DNA from: Leptothoe sp034932105
Lineage (GTDB): Bacteria > Cyanobacteriota > Cyanobacteriia > Phormidesmidales > Phormidesmidaceae
Direction of reading: 5' to 3'
Assembly (NCBI RefSeq): GCF_034932105.1
Contig: NZ_JAYGIG010000005.1
Location: forward strand, 1-64,000
Length of the DNA stretch: 64,000 nt
The notes beneath the pieces were generated by a model that saw only the letters and a program-made list of their open reading frames with translations, was not told the DNA's origin and did not search any database. This document shows, piece after piece, positions 18,075-27,426 of the stretch. How positions within the stretch are numbered: position 1 is the stretch's first letter; every line of letters begins with the position of its first letter. A program made the translations under genes and the position numbers.

Positions 18075-19538
18075 TCAGGCAACCGCCATGGTAATCATCA
18101 CCCCCGATCGAGGGGACATCCGTACTTCTTGGGAGGTCCCTAAGGCATGGCTATCTCCCCAGAGCACCCGTGCATCTGCCCCGATCTCCGGCAGGGTAAT
18201 CTGCCCTGCATCTGCTCCCGCATTGAGCACCACCACAATGTTCTCACTGGCATCCGTGCGGGCAAATGCATAGATCTCCCCCACCGCCGCCACGGTTTGA
18301 TAGGTGCCCGTACACAACACCGGATGCTGATGCCGTAGGGCAATCAACTCCTGATGCCACCTGAGCAGCGGACCATTCCAATCCGTCTCCGTCGGAAAAC
18401 TGCGGCGACAGTCCGGATCGTGAGCACCAGCCAGACCCACCTCATCTCCATAGTAAATACTCGGCGCACCGGGAAACGTCATCTGCAACAACACCGCCAG
18501 CTCAAAGCTGCGCTGATCGTGATCCATCACCGTTAGCGCCCGGGCCACATCATGACTCGACAACAGATTTAACTGGGTCAGCTGAATCTCCCAGGGATAC
18601 AGCGCCAGTAACTCTTCTATTTTCTGTCCATAGCCCTGGGCATCCAAGGCCGGATAGGGGAAATAGGCCGGATTCTCCACCAACTCCATCACCACCTTAT
18701 CCTTGCCCGTAAAGGCCAGCGCTGGCCCCGTAAAGAGATAGTTCATCACCCCATCAAACTGGGTGCCATCCAGCCACTGGCGGGCATCGGTCCAAATTTC
18801 ACCCACAATGTAAGCCTCCGGGTTAATCGCCTTTACCCGCTGTCGAAATTCTTGCCAAAACCCTGCCGCCTTCACGTCAAATGGGACGTCCAGTCGCCAG
18901 CCATCAATGCCCTGGTGCAGCCAGTACTCAGCTATTTGCATAATGTACTCCCGGGCCTGGGGGTTATCATGGTTAAACTCCGGCAGAGCCCGGTTGTTCC
19001 ACCAGCTCTCATAGTTAGCTGGCTTGGCACCATCATAGGCAGACAGGGGCCATTTTTCTACTTTAAACCAATCCAGCCAGGGGGAATGGGGACCGTTCTC
19101 AAGAATGTCATTAAAGAAGAAAAAGCCCCGACTAGCATGGTTAAAAACACCATCGAGAACAACTTTAATACTACGCTGGTGGGCAGCATCTATGAGGTCT
19201 GCAAAGGCTTGGTTCCCCCCAAGGAGTGGATCTACCTGGTAGTAGTCATGGGTGTGGTAGCGGTGGTTACTGGTGGACTGAAAGATGGGGGTAAAGTAAA
19301 TAGCATTCACTCCCAGATCTTGCAGGTAATCCAGGTTTTCAGCCACTCCCCACAGGTCCCCTCCTTTATAGCCACTGAGGGTGGGTGGGGCCTGCCAATC
19401 TTCCAGGGGGACCTGCATGGCTGGGGGGAGTGGTCGTCGCTGGGTGCGGGCAAAACGGTCGGGGAAAATTTGGTAGAAGACGGCATATTTAACCCAGTCA
19501 GGAGTTTGGATTTGCATAGGAGCGATGACAGACTGCAT
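18075..19538 (-). CDS. GH13 alpha-amylase family glycosidase
   Basis: A 487-aa cytoplasmic GH13 enzyme (no signal peptide) of the neopullulanase/cyclomaltodextrinase-like type. The catalytic residues are visible: nucleophile Asp217 in GWRLDVP, acid/base Glu247 in VGEIWT and Asp330 in LSSHD. The first conserved region is DGVFNHAS, and a PGAPSIYYGDEVGL loop follows the barrel. It probably trims alpha-glucans or maltodextrins. Exact specificity cannot be read from motifs. The start may be the first Met or Met8 (MQIQTPDW). It is convergent with the WD40 gene. Confidence 0.92.
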   Translation of the reverse strand: MQSVIAPMQIQTPDWVKYAVFYQIFPDRFARTQRRPLPPAMQVPLEDWQAPPTLSGYKGGDLWGVAENLDYLQDLGVNAIYFTPIFQSTSNHRYHTHDYYQVDPLLGGNQAFADLIDAAHQRSIKVVLDGVFNHASRGFFFFNDILENGPHSPWLDWFKVEKWPLSAYDGAKPANYESWWNNRALPEFNHDNPQAREYIMQIAEYWLHQGIDGWRLDVPFDVKAAGFWQEFRQRVKAINPEAYIVGEIWTDARQWLDGTQFDGVMNYLFTGPALAFTGKDKVVMELVENPAYFPYPALDAQGYGQKIEELLALYPWEIQLTQLNLLSSHDVARALTVMDHDQRSFELAVLLQMTFPGAPSIYYGDEVGLAGAHDPDCRRSFPTETDWNGPLLRWHQELIALRHQHPVLCTGTYQTVAAVGEIYAFARTDASENIVVVLNAGADAGQITLPEIGADARVLWGDSHALGTSQEVRMSPRSGVMITMAVA

Positions 19539-19702
19539 CGCTTAGGGTAGCGAGTTGTCGGGGTAAATCGCTCGGTTATTAGGATGGTTAAAGAATAGGC
19601 GGGCAAAACCTGCACTCAAACCCATGGTGTAAACTATGGGCGCAAAGCTATATCATGGTTTCCATTGGCCTTCGCTTAAGATCGGGCGGGGTTAGTGCAA
19701 GA

Positions 19703-19742
19703 ACGTTCGTTGTATATTTTGGGAGAGTTGGCCCACGAACGT
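19703..19742. promoter_or_regulatory. Inverted repeat in the uraD leader, possible operator
   Basis: ACGTTCGT at 19703-19710 and ACGAACGT at 19735-19742 form an 8-bp inverted repeat 20 bp before the uraD start, enclosing TTGTATATT. Position suggests a repressor site, but the repeat is short. Confidence 0.35.
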
Positions 19743-19762
19743 ACAGGTTAAGGAAAACCCTT

Positions 19763-20269
19763 ATGCAAGTTTCCATTGAACAGCTCAATCCCATGGCACA
19801 GGATGACTTTATAGCATTGCTGGGCCATATTTTCGAAGGGACTCCCGGCATCGCCGAACAGGTTTGGGTCGATCGCCCCTTTGCCAATGTCCTAGATCTC
19901 CATGGGAAAATGGTAGCTATTGTTGAGCAAATGCCGTTATCCCAACAGATTGAGCTGATCAAGGCCCACCCAGAACTAGGTAGTCGGAGCCAGATGGCAG
20001 ATGCGTCTGTTCAGGAGCAAGCAAGCGTGGGCTTTAATCACATCAGTCCGTCCCTGTATGAACGCCTGAAACAGTTAAATTTGACCTATCGACAGAAATT
20101 TGGGGTGCCCTTTGTCATGGCGATCAAAGGTCAAACCCGTGAAAAAGTCCTGGCGGAATTTGAACATCGTCTCCATCATTCCAAAGAGCAGGAGATTCAA
20201 ACGGCCCTACGGGAGATTGCTAAAATTGCTCGATTTCGATTATCTGACTTGGTGATGGAAATGCCCTAG
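19763..20269 (+). CDS. uraD: 2-oxo-4-hydroxy-4-carboxy-5-ureidoimidazoline (OHCU) decarboxylase
   Basis: UraD catalyses the last step from urate to S-allantoin, decarboxylating OHCU. Residues 1-168 cover the whole family. The catalytic-histidine motif AHPELGSR is followed by the SVQEQASVGF segment and the C-terminal LAEFEHRL helix. ATG 19763 is chosen because AAGGA lies 8 nt upstream and the MQVSIEQLN start matches the family; the longer ORF from 19655 adds a non-homologous tail. The other urate enzymes of the pathway lie 6 to 9 kb downstream on the same strand, separated by an ABC transporter on the opposite strand. Confidence 0.93.
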   Translation: MQVSIEQLNPMAQDDFIALLGHIFEGTPGIAEQVWVDRPFANVLDLHGKMVAIVEQMPLSQQIELIKAHPELGSRSQMADASVQEQASVGFNHISPSLYERLKQLNLTYRQKFGVPFVMAIKGQTREKVLAEFEHRLHHSKEQEIQTALREIAKIARFRLSDLVMEMP

Positions 20270-20324
20270 GGAAAAGGATTTCCCTAGGGCACTGCCAATG
20301 ATTAAAGAAGTTGATTATTAAACA

Positions 20325-20489
20325 ACTCTGGCACGAACACCACCCCTAATCCCAATGTATCTCCCGCCTTATTCGCCGGATTTGAACCCGATTGAGCATC
20401 AATGGTTTGTGCTGAACAACCGGATGCGAAAACACATTCAATCTGGCAAACCGTTTCGCCAAGTCGTTGACCAAGCCTTCATCATATGA
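20325..20489 (+). pseudogene. IS630-type transposase fragment (C-terminal DDE region)
   Basis: One frame reads YLPPYSPDLNPIEHQW followed by about 28 residues to a TGA at 20489. This is the diagnostic C-terminal end of IS630/Tc1-type transposases, with the catalytic Glu in NPIE. Everything upstream is missing: a stop codon lies at 20319-20321. No terminal inverted repeats were identified. Confidence 0.85.
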
Positions 20490-20570
20490 CCAAATCTATC
20501 TGCGGATTGCTACAGCATGCCGCATAATTCGTTTTTTGAAGATGTCTAATGGTCTAAAACCAAGACGAAT

Positions 20571-20620
20571 TAAAAATCGTCGCCCAGTCTGACCGCTAAA
20601 AGCGATCGGGCTGGGCGACG
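20571..20620 (-). terminator. Terminator of the ABC transporter operon
   Basis: On the minus strand CGTCGCCCAG and CTGGGCGACG form a perfect 10-bp GC-rich stem with a 23-nt loop, followed by ATTTTTAA. It is 45 bp past the permease stop codon. Confidence 0.85.
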
Positions 20621-20664
20621 GAGCCACCGGTTGAATGTAACGACTGAAGGCTTTGCTAACCCAC

Positions 20665-21441
20665 CTAGCGGGCCCAGTAAATCACCTTTTTTTCTAGGTA
20701 GATAAAAAAGACGTAGAGCATAACACCCATAATGGCCAGTACGATGAGTGCAGCGAAGGCCAAGGGGATATTAAAGTCTGATGTAGCTTGCACAATCAGA
20801 TACCCTAGCCCAGCATTGGACGCCACCGACTCCGAAATAACGGTACCAATAAAGGCAAAGGAGGCCGCAACCTTGAGGGATGCAAAAATGTAGGGTAAGG
20901 TGTGTGGCCAACCCACCTTTTGGAACGTTTCAACCTGAGAAGCTCCCAGTGATTGCAGCACATCCTTCATTTCCGGTTCAACGGTCTCTAACCCTAGGGC
21001 AACGTTAACGGCGATCGGGAAAAATGCCAATAAAAATGCCGTTAGTGTTGCCGGAATTGCATTAGCTCCGAACCAAATAGCAAAGAGCGGTACAATAGCT
21101 GCCTTAGGAATAGTGTTGAAAGCCACCAGTAGAGGATACAGCGTCAGGTAGGCAAATTTGGAGTAGCCAATGAAAAACCCTAGAATAACTCCGACGATAA
21201 CAGCGAGAAAAAAGCCCAGCAAAGTGGTCCATAGAGTACGGATAGAATTGGCAAGCAGCTGAGGCGCAAATTCTATCCCAGCCTTGAGAATATTAGTGGG
21301 TGATGGCAGATTGAATTCAGGAATTTTGAAAATAATGACAGCCACTTCCCACAGCACAAAAAGCAGAATGGTGGCAATTAGGGGGAGGATGAATCCGGCA
21401 GATTTAGACTTGAGAAATCTCTCGAAATTAGAAGATGCCAT
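20665..21441 (-). CDS. ABC transporter permease (SsuC/TauC-like)
   Basis: A 258-aa inner-membrane permease with about six hydrophobic segments. The BPD-type EAA loop is visible in the segment with SLGASQVETFQKVGWPHTLPYI, interrupted here by convention; the EAA-like core is ASQVETFQKVGWP. It resembles permeases that import sulfonates, taurine, nitrate or pyrimidines. It is the third gene of the order binding protein, ATPase, permease and ends at a strong terminator. Substrate is not readable from sequence; location in a urate-degradation island suggests a purine or related N-heterocycle. Confidence 0.9.
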   Translation of the reverse strand: MASSNFERFLKSKSAGFILPLIATILLFVLWEVAVIIFKIPEFNLPSPTNILKAGIEFAPQLLANSIRTLWTTLLGFFLAVIVGVILGFFIGYSKFAYLTLYPLLVAFNTIPKAAIVPLFAIWFGANAIPATLTAFLLAFFPIAVNVALGLETVEPEMKDVLQSLGASQVETFQKVGWPHTLPYIFASLKVAASFAFIGTVISESVASNAGLGYLIVQATSDFNIPLAFAALIVLAIMGVMLYVFFIYLEKKVIYWAR

Positions 21442-21465
21442 TGTACAACTATGGGTAAAAGACTA

Positions 21466-22296
21466 CTAATTGTGATGAATGTGGCGACGAATAGTGGCAA
21501 AATAGTGGTTGAACTCATCAGATAGTCTCATCTCAAGTGTTCTAGGACGCGGCAGATTAATCTGCTCCTCATGAATAATCGAACTTGGACGTGGCCCCAT
21601 AACAAATATGCGATCGGACAAGAAAACAGCCTCGCGCAAGTCATGGGTAATCAAAATGCTGACGCATTTGACCCGCATCCAGAGAGCCTGCAACATGGTC
21701 CACATCTCTTCACGGGTAAAGGCATCTAGCGCCCCAAAAGGTTCATCTAGGAGCAAAATTTCCGGTTGGTGAATGAGCGAACGACACAGAGAAACCCGCT
21801 GTCTCATGCCACCGGACAACTGCCAAGGATACTGCTTTTGAAAGTCCTGAAGTCTGACCGTAGCCAGCAAATCCTGAGCCATATGAATAAACTCAGACTT
21901 TTTCTGCCGAAATTGACCCTTATAGGGCTGGACAATCTCCAAGGGCAGCATCACATTGTCTATGGTGTTCCGCCAAGGCAGCATCACCGGATTTTGAAAT
22001 GCGATACCCACATTATTGAGGGGCTTAGTAATAGGCTTTCCCCGATAGCGAATCTCCCCCAAGGGGGCTGGGCTTAGGCCGGAAACCATCCTTAAAATGG
22101 AGGTCTTGCCGCATCCGCTTGGCCCCACAAAGGAGACAAACTCCCCAGGCTTAATAGCCAGACTCACTTCGTCAATGATTCGGCGCATACTCCCTTCAAA
22201 GGGATACTCTAGGCCGACCTTGTCAAATTCCAGTAGTGGTGATGTGTCTAGGGCCTGCGATGTAGAAGTAGTGGAGCCAGCTGTAGGTTGTACCAT
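21466..22296 (-). CDS. ABC transporter ATP-binding protein (SsuB/TauB-like)
   Basis: A 276-aa nucleotide-binding subunit with Walker A GPSGCGKTS, Q-loop AFQNPVMLPWR, signature LSGGMRQRV, Walker B LLLDEPFGALD and H-loop ITHDLREAV. It powers the adjacent permease, whose start lies 24 bp downstream. The variant signature LSGGMRQRV is usual in the nitrate/sulfonate/taurine subfamily. Confidence 0.94.
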   Translation of the reverse strand: MVQPTAGSTTSTSQALDTSPLLEFDKVGLEYPFEGSMRRIIDEVSLAIKPGEFVSFVGPSGCGKTSILRMVSGLSPAPLGEIRYRGKPITKPLNNVGIAFQNPVMLPWRNTIDNVMLPLEIVQPYKGQFRQKKSEFIHMAQDLLATVRLQDFQKQYPWQLSGGMRQRVSLCRSLIHQPEILLLDEPFGALDAFTREEMWTMLQALWMRVKCVSILITHDLREAVFLSDRIFVMGPRPSSIIHEEQINLPRPRTLEMRLSDEFNHYFATIRRHIHHN

Positions 22297-22421
22297 GGAT
22301 TTTAAAGGTTACATTCAGACCATAATTGACAGGACTTTTTGGCTGGTTAGGTATAACCGGAGATGCCCTTGGGCTTTTCAAACAACCTCTAAGCCGTACC
22401 AGCCAAAAGCAGTGGAACGTC

Positions 22422-23558
22422 TTATATCAGAGGTTTACGATCGCTGGCTGTAGGTAAAGTCAATTCTTCTGTCGAGGGTAAAAACTCATCTGAATAAATA
22501 TCGCCTAGGGTGGGAGTAGAGGTGAGGCCAAATCCCTGAACCGCCTGCTCAATGGTTTTTGTCATGCGCTCTTCATTGAGACCACCTAAACCGTCCTGTT
22601 CAACCTCCGGCGTGACGAAGATCTCTTTTAAGGCGATCTCTAGACGAACCTTCTCAGCCTCTCGGTCCATTAACTTACTATCGTCAGAGGCAATGACGGC
22701 ATCCAGTGCAGCGGTAGGGTCTTTCAACATATCTTGAAAGCCTCGAAAATAAGCTCTCACAAAGGCTTTTACAACGTCAGGATTCTCCTCGACAAAGGCT
22801 GACTTAGCTAAAATAGCGTTGCCATAAAAATTTAAGCCATTGTCCGAATAGTAAAATACATTGATATCGTCCATGGTCTTGCCAGCCTTAAGTAAGCTAG
22901 GCAAGGCTGAAGTAGAAAAACCAGTAATCGCGTCGACTTGACCTTGTAACAGAAAGGCTTCCCGTAATTTAGGCTCCATAGTTGTCCATTCTACGGAATT
23001 GGGATCTATGCCTACTTGCTCTGCAAATAAAGGAAAAAGATTACGAGGCCCATCTCCCGTAGGGGCTCCCATTTTTTTCCCTGCGAGGTCTTCAGGCTTG
23101 CTAATACCACTTTCCTTCAGGCTGATTACAGAAAAGGGAGCTCTATTTTGAGTAATGGCAATGGCCATAATCTGATCGTTTGGATTTTTTTCGTTAAAAT
23201 CCATGGTGTTGTACATGTCGCTAAACGCAAAATCAAATTTGCCTGTACCCAGCTTGCCAATTGTATCGGAGTTGCCAAATCCTCGTTCGTAGGTAATATT
23301 TAAGCCCTCTTCAGCGAAGTATCCTTTATCGATCGCAATAATTAAGGGTGCATCTAGACTTTGCTTAAGAAAAGAGAGCTGCACACGAACATCCTTCAGT
23401 TCTTGCTGATCGGCAGGAGCTGCTGTAGTAGTAGTTGTCGGTTCCGTAGAAGCATCTGGCGCAGTGGCAGTGGGAGCTGAGCCACAACTGGCTAACATCG
23501 CCATTGATGCCAAGACTAAAGCCAGTTGAGATGCCCGTTTAAACTTTAATTGTTTCAT
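22422..23558 (-). CDS. ABC transporter substrate-binding lipoprotein (SsuA/THI5-like)
   Basis: A periplasmic binding protein with lipobox LASC (MAMLASCGSAP), a Thr/Ala-rich linker, then an NMT1/THI5-like domain: VRVQLSFLKQSLDAPLIIAID, GYFAEEGLNITYERGFG and the ligand-cleft GAPTGDGPRN. The start is set at ATG 23558 because GGAG lies 7 nt upstream; the adjacent ATG at 23561 would be only 4 nt away, and the longer frame to 23642 is unsupported. Family members bind sulfonates, pyrimidine precursors or other small N-compounds. The ATPase gene follows after 125 bp. Confidence 0.9.
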   Translation of the reverse strand: MKQLKFKRASQLALVLASMAMLASCGSAPTATAPDASTEPTTTTTAAPADQQELKDVRVQLSFLKQSLDAPLIIAIDKGYFAEEGLNITYERGFGNSDTIGKLGTGKFDFAFSDMYNTMDFNEKNPNDQIMAIAITQNRAPFSVISLKESGISKPEDLAGKKMGAPTGDGPRNLFPLFAEQVGIDPNSVEWTTMEPKLREAFLLQGQVDAITGFSTSALPSLLKAGKTMDDINVFYYSDNGLNFYGNAILAKSAFVEENPDVVKAFVRAYFRGFQDMLKDPTAALDAVIASDDSKLMDREAEKVRLEIALKEIFVTPEVEQDGLGGLNEERMTKTIEQAVQGFGLTSTPTLGDIYSDEFLPSTEELTLPTASDRKPLI

Positions 23559-23996
23559 CATTATTCTCCAAATTTTTATCAAAGTCCTTGTGGTCATCGT
23601 TGTGAAGAGACGGTTGTGAAGAGACGATGCCCCCATACACAACTAGCTAGTGCTACAAAACAGGAGGAGATGGATTGATATGGAAACCTCCACAGTCAAA
23701 TAACTGTATTCTGTATACAAACAAGAATTTAATGTAAATCTAGTTGTATCCCCCTGTTGTGCTTCTGAATACAAAATCAGGTATTAACGCCCGCTGCAGT
23801 GAGTACAGAGTTAAACCCACACATCACTCCACAACATCGCTGATCGCAACAGCTTAATGGCTACACTATCTAGGTATGTGTCTTAGTATTTAAGGTTATG
23901 TATCGAACAAAGTAATGTTTCACTGTATACAGTAACCCTCTATTCTTGCTGATAGCGTAAGCAGGCATAACATTCCACGGTGTGAGGATTAGCTGG
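23559..23996. promoter_or_regulatory. Divergent control region with two GTATAC palindromes
   Basis: This 438-bp region separates the ABC operon (left) from the porin (right) and holds no supported ORF. It contains CTGTATACAA at 23711-23720 and the 12-bp perfect palindrome ACTGTATACAGT at 23922-23933. The second is about 63 bp before the porin start. GntR-type regulators often bind short palindromes with this kind of core, so both are operator candidates. Confidence 0.5.
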
Positions 23997-25940
23997 ATGT
24001 CCATAAGGCCCAAAGATGGGAAGGTGTTTACCTGCCCTATATTTCTCTGTAAAGTATTATTGACTGCAGGTGTTGGAGTTGTTCTAGGCGGAAGTCTTTT
24101 TGCTGGTGCCCAGGCTGAGACCGAGCTTTTAAATGTTGATAATTTAAGTGCTGATAATACTGAGGCGGTTTACGACTCTGAGGCTGAGCTGCTAGGGCTA
24201 AGTAATGCAGCAGCAGGAGCTGGGTCGCTGGAAAATGTGCCCGCGATCTCCAGTATCAGTAATCTTGACCAAGAAGAGACTAGTCCAGCCTACGTCCCAT
24301 TTCTGGATGTTGAAACTGACTTACTCCACCTTCAAAGCACCACGACCCATGACAGAACAGATTTGGTAGCGCCGGTTGAACTGTCCCAGGTTACTGGTGT
24401 TAGTGAACTCGACGATGTTCTACCAACGGACTGGGCCTACACCGCATTAACTCGTCTAGTAGAAGAATATGGATGCCTCGAAGGCTATCCAGATAGCACG
24501 TTTCGTGGCAATCGAGCCATGACTCGCTATGAGTTTGCAGCAGGTTTAAATGCCTGTCTGGATGTGATTATTGCGTTGACGGGATCCCCTGAAGACTCGG
24601 ATCTAGGGACCATTCAACGTTTACAAGAAGACTTTGCGGCAGAATTAGCCTCGATTCGTAGTCAGCTTGACGCGTTAGAAGCAGATGTAGCCACACTGGA
24701 AGACACTCAGTTTTCTACCACAACAAAGCTGAGTGGCCGATTATTTACCCATCTAACCGGGGTGACGGCCAGCGGTGACATCCAGGCAGAGGGCATCAGC
24801 GTCTTTGCCCCGGCCCGCGATGCCACCGGTGCTCCCGTTGTTCGCACCATTACCGATGATCCTGAAGTTACCTTTAGCTATTTGACCTGGCTCAACCTGC
24901 TGACATCCTTTACAGGAAAAGACAGACTTATCTTACAGCTGGCTGTGGGTGACGGTGTTGCACCGGCGAATACCTTTGCCTCGGCGGGTCTATTTAATAC
25001 CTTTGGTACCCCGTTTACGGCCCAGCAAGGGGGCCAATTAGAAGATGATGTGATTCTGCGGGAAGCGTTTTATTCGTTTCCCCTGGGAGACAAGGTTTTG
25101 GTAACAGTAGGGCCGAAGATCAACTGGTACCGACACTTTGACGACAACAAATACACCTTTCTAGTCACTGGGGCCAACAGTTTTAACTCTAGTGGTGGTA
25201 CTCAGGTGAATGCCGTAGACCGAGGGGCTGGTGTAGTTGTTGAATGGGATGTGTTTGACGCATTGGAGCTATCCGTAGGCTACCTGGCTGAAGCTACAGA
25301 GTTTATCCGAAACAGTGCATCCAGTGATGCCACCCGAGGATTGTTTAATGGGGCCAATACCCTGACCGCCCAGGCGGAAGTGTATCCCACGGATAACTTA
25401 ACGCTGAGATTTTTGTATACCCTTAGTGAGTTAGAAGCTAATGCTAATGGCTTTGTCGGTGGGGCCGTTAGTGAACCCCTCTACGGCTTTGCGGATGATG
25501 GGTTTGGTGGACCGCTGGATGGTGCCACGGCTGACACGTTTATGTTCAATTTTGATTGGCAGCCGTTAAATTGGCTTGGTTTTTTTGGACGCTACAGCTA
25601 TGGCAGTACGGATTTGTCTGTGATTACTCCAGGACGGCCTGATGGCGAAGTTAATGCCCAATCTCTCCAGCTAGGATTAGCATTTCATGACCTATTGAAG
25701 TCCGGATCGTTGGCAACAATTTCATATCTCAGACCCTTTGATGTGACCGATGGGCGGAATTTCTTGATCTCAGGTGGGGGTGATGGTGCTGTCCAGGAGG
25801 AGATTGAGGTTTCTTATCGCTACCCGGTCACTCCGAATTTCGCCGTTGTTCCTTCTGTTTACTGGATTGGCAATGCGAATAACTTTGGTGATAATCCAGA
25901 CATCTATGTTTTCAATTTGCAAACCCAGTTTTCCTTTTAA
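23997..25940 (+). CDS. SLH-domain outer-membrane porin (OprB-like)
   Basis: A signal peptide (core VLLTAGVGVVLGGSLFAG, cut near AQA) is followed by a variable acidic segment. An SLH domain comes next (DVLPTDWAYTALTRLVEEYG, then GYPDSTFRGNRAMTRYEFAAGL). A short coiled coil (RLQEDFAAELASIRSQLDAL) precedes a beta-barrel region ending in an aromatic C-terminal strand (NLQTQFSF). This is the standard architecture of cyanobacterial carbohydrate/ion porins that cross-link outer membrane and peptidoglycan. I use ATG 23997; a GTG at 23982 adds five residues. Placed divergently from the ABC importer and upstream of urate genes, it may serve uptake of the same substrate. Confidence 0.9.
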   Translation: MSIRPKDGKVFTCPIFLCKVLLTAGVGVVLGGSLFAGAQAETELLNVDNLSADNTEAVYDSEAELLGLSNAAAGAGSLENVPAISSISNLDQEETSPAYVPFLDVETDLLHLQSTTTHDRTDLVAPVELSQVTGVSELDDVLPTDWAYTALTRLVEEYGCLEGYPDSTFRGNRAMTRYEFAAGLNACLDVIIALTGSPEDSDLGTIQRLQEDFAAELASIRSQLDALEADVATLEDTQFSTTTKLSGRLFTHLTGVTASGDIQAEGISVFAPARDATGAPVVRTITDDPEVTFSYLTWLNLLTSFTGKDRLILQLAVGDGVAPANTFASAGLFNTFGTPFTAQQGGQLEDDVILREAFYSFPLGDKVLVTVGPKINWYRHFDDNKYTFLVTGANSFNSSGGTQVNAVDRGAGVVVEWDVFDALELSVGYLAEATEFIRNSASSDATRGLFNGANTLTAQAEVYPTDNLTLRFLYTLSELEANANGFVGGAVSEPLYGFADDGFGGPLDGATADTFMFNFDWQPLNWLGFFGRYSYGSTDLSVITPGRPDGEVNAQSLQLGLAFHDLLKSGSLATISYLRPFDVTDGRNFLISGGGDGAVQEEIEVSYRYPVTPNFAVVPSVYWIGNANNFGDNPDIYVFNLQTQFSF

Positions 25941-26063
25941 GGGTGTTTAGTGGGTCTGCATAAAATATCATGTTGAGGGTAGGGTTGGGCTGTAGTGCAA
26001 CCCTACCTTCGATCTGGGTTAGTTCCAGGGAATTTATCTGGTCATTGTGGATTTAATTGGTTT

Positions 26064-27230
26064 ATGGAAAACCTCAAGGTCATTATTGTCGGTGCTGGGA
26101 TGGGCGGTCTCACTACGGCCTTGGCCATGAGACAAGCGGGCTACGAAGTGGAGATCTATGACCGGGTGGGGACCTTGCGACCCGCGGGGGCAGGTATTTC
26201 ACTTTGGTCAAATGGGGTGAAGGTGCTGAATCGGCTGGGTCTGGGGGCTGCGATCGCAACCATCGGCGGGCCCATGGAACAGATGGCCTACTACGATGGC
26301 AAAACCGGCGAGCGGCTCACTGGCTTTAGTCTGTCACCCTTGGTGAAGCAGGTGGGCCAAGCGCCCTACCCGGTGGCGCGCACCGATTTACAACGGATAC
26401 TCCTGGACGCCTTGGGGATGGAGAACGTACAGTTCAGCAAGCGCTGTGTCGCCATCGAACAGACGGCTGATGGAGCAACGGCGATTTTTGAAGATGGCCA
26501 TCGCGCCACCGGCGATGTGGTGATCGGGGCCGATGGCACCCACTCGATCATTCGCACCCATGTGTTGGGTCAGCCCACAGAACGGCGCTATGTGGGCTAC
26601 GTTAACTGGAACGGGCTAGTCCCCGTCAGTGATGAGTTGGCACCTCCCAACAGCTGGGATATCTACGTCGCCGATGGTCAACGGGCGTCGGTGATGCCCG
26701 TGGGCGACAATCGGTTTTACTTTTTTCTGGATGTGCCCCTGCCCAAAGGTACCGAGAATAACCCCGACCACTACCGACAGGAACTCTCGGCCCATTTCAA
26801 CGGGTGGGCGACTCCCGTGCAAACCTTGATCCAACAGCTGGACCCCACCCAAACAAATCGGGTCGAAATTCACGACATTGAACCGCTGAAAACCCTGGTG
26901 AAAGGACGAGTGGCTCTGATTGGCGATGCCGCCCACAGCACCGCTCCCGACCTCGGCCAGGGGGGGTGCCAAGCCATGGAGGATGCCTGGACTTTGGCCA
27001 ATTGTTTATGTACCACCAATATCAGCGTGGCAGATGCCCTAGAACGCTATCAAGCAAGCCGTCTAGAGCGGGTGTCGGAGATTATTCTTAAGGCCCGCAA
27101 ACGGTCCAATATGACCCATGGGAAAGTTCCGGCTAAAACCCAGCAGTGGTATGCCGACTTGGCTTCAGAGGATGGCACCAACATTATGAACGCCATCGCC
27201 GAGACGATTTTGCTCGGTCCGTTGCACTGA
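26064..27230 (+). CDS. hpxO: FAD-dependent urate hydroxylase (HpxO-like)
   Basis: This is a class A flavin monooxygenase of 388 aa. FAD motifs are VGAGMGGLTTALAM at the N-terminus, the DG motif VVIGADGTHSIIR, and GDAAHSTAPDLGQGG at the ribityl-binding site. Long stretches match the HpxO pattern, including YVNWNGLVPVSDELAP, FYFFLDVPLPKG and IEIHDIEPL-type EIHDIEPLKTLVKGRVAL. HpxO oxidises urate to 5-hydroxyisourate using NAD(P)H, replacing uricase. ATG 26064 is chosen because it begins just before the FAD motif; the longer ORF start at 25995 is not supported. The next two same-strand genes are the matching hydrolase and a deaminase. Confidence 0.92.
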   Translation: MENLKVIIVGAGMGGLTTALAMRQAGYEVEIYDRVGTLRPAGAGISLWSNGVKVLNRLGLGAAIATIGGPMEQMAYYDGKTGERLTGFSLSPLVKQVGQAPYPVARTDLQRILLDALGMENVQFSKRCVAIEQTADGATAIFEDGHRATGDVVIGADGTHSIIRTHVLGQPTERRYVGYVNWNGLVPVSDELAPPNSWDIYVADGQRASVMPVGDNRFYFFLDVPLPKGTENNPDHYRQELSAHFNGWATPVQTLIQQLDPTQTNRVEIHDIEPLKTLVKGRVALIGDAAHSTAPDLGQGGCQAMEDAWTLANCLCTTNISVADALERYQASRLERVSEIILKARKRSNMTHGKVPAKTQQWYADLASEDGTNIMNAIAETILLGPLH

Positions 27231-27426
27231 TAGGGTTCGTTGTGTAGTTAGGGTATCCCTAGTTGCACTAAGTTTGGGGTACGGCGGAGTCAATTATCGG
27301 TGTTCTAGCTCGATTTGTGCAAAAATTTAGCCCATAAAACCCAAATCACGAAGTTGTTTCTTAATGGTTCTTTAGGTTATTTCTTGACAGTTCCTAACTA
27401 TTTAATATTTCTGCCTCGCTGATGCC

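Noticed and set aside
23559..23996. TPP riboswitch before the THI5-like binding-protein gene
   Set aside because: No conserved CTGAGA or ACCTGA-type core was seen on either strand.
17570..26250. HIP1-free stretch as evidence of transfer of the ABC and porin genes
   Set aside because: A gap of similar size occurs over 39.9-48.6 kb in ordinary sequence, so it is not informative.
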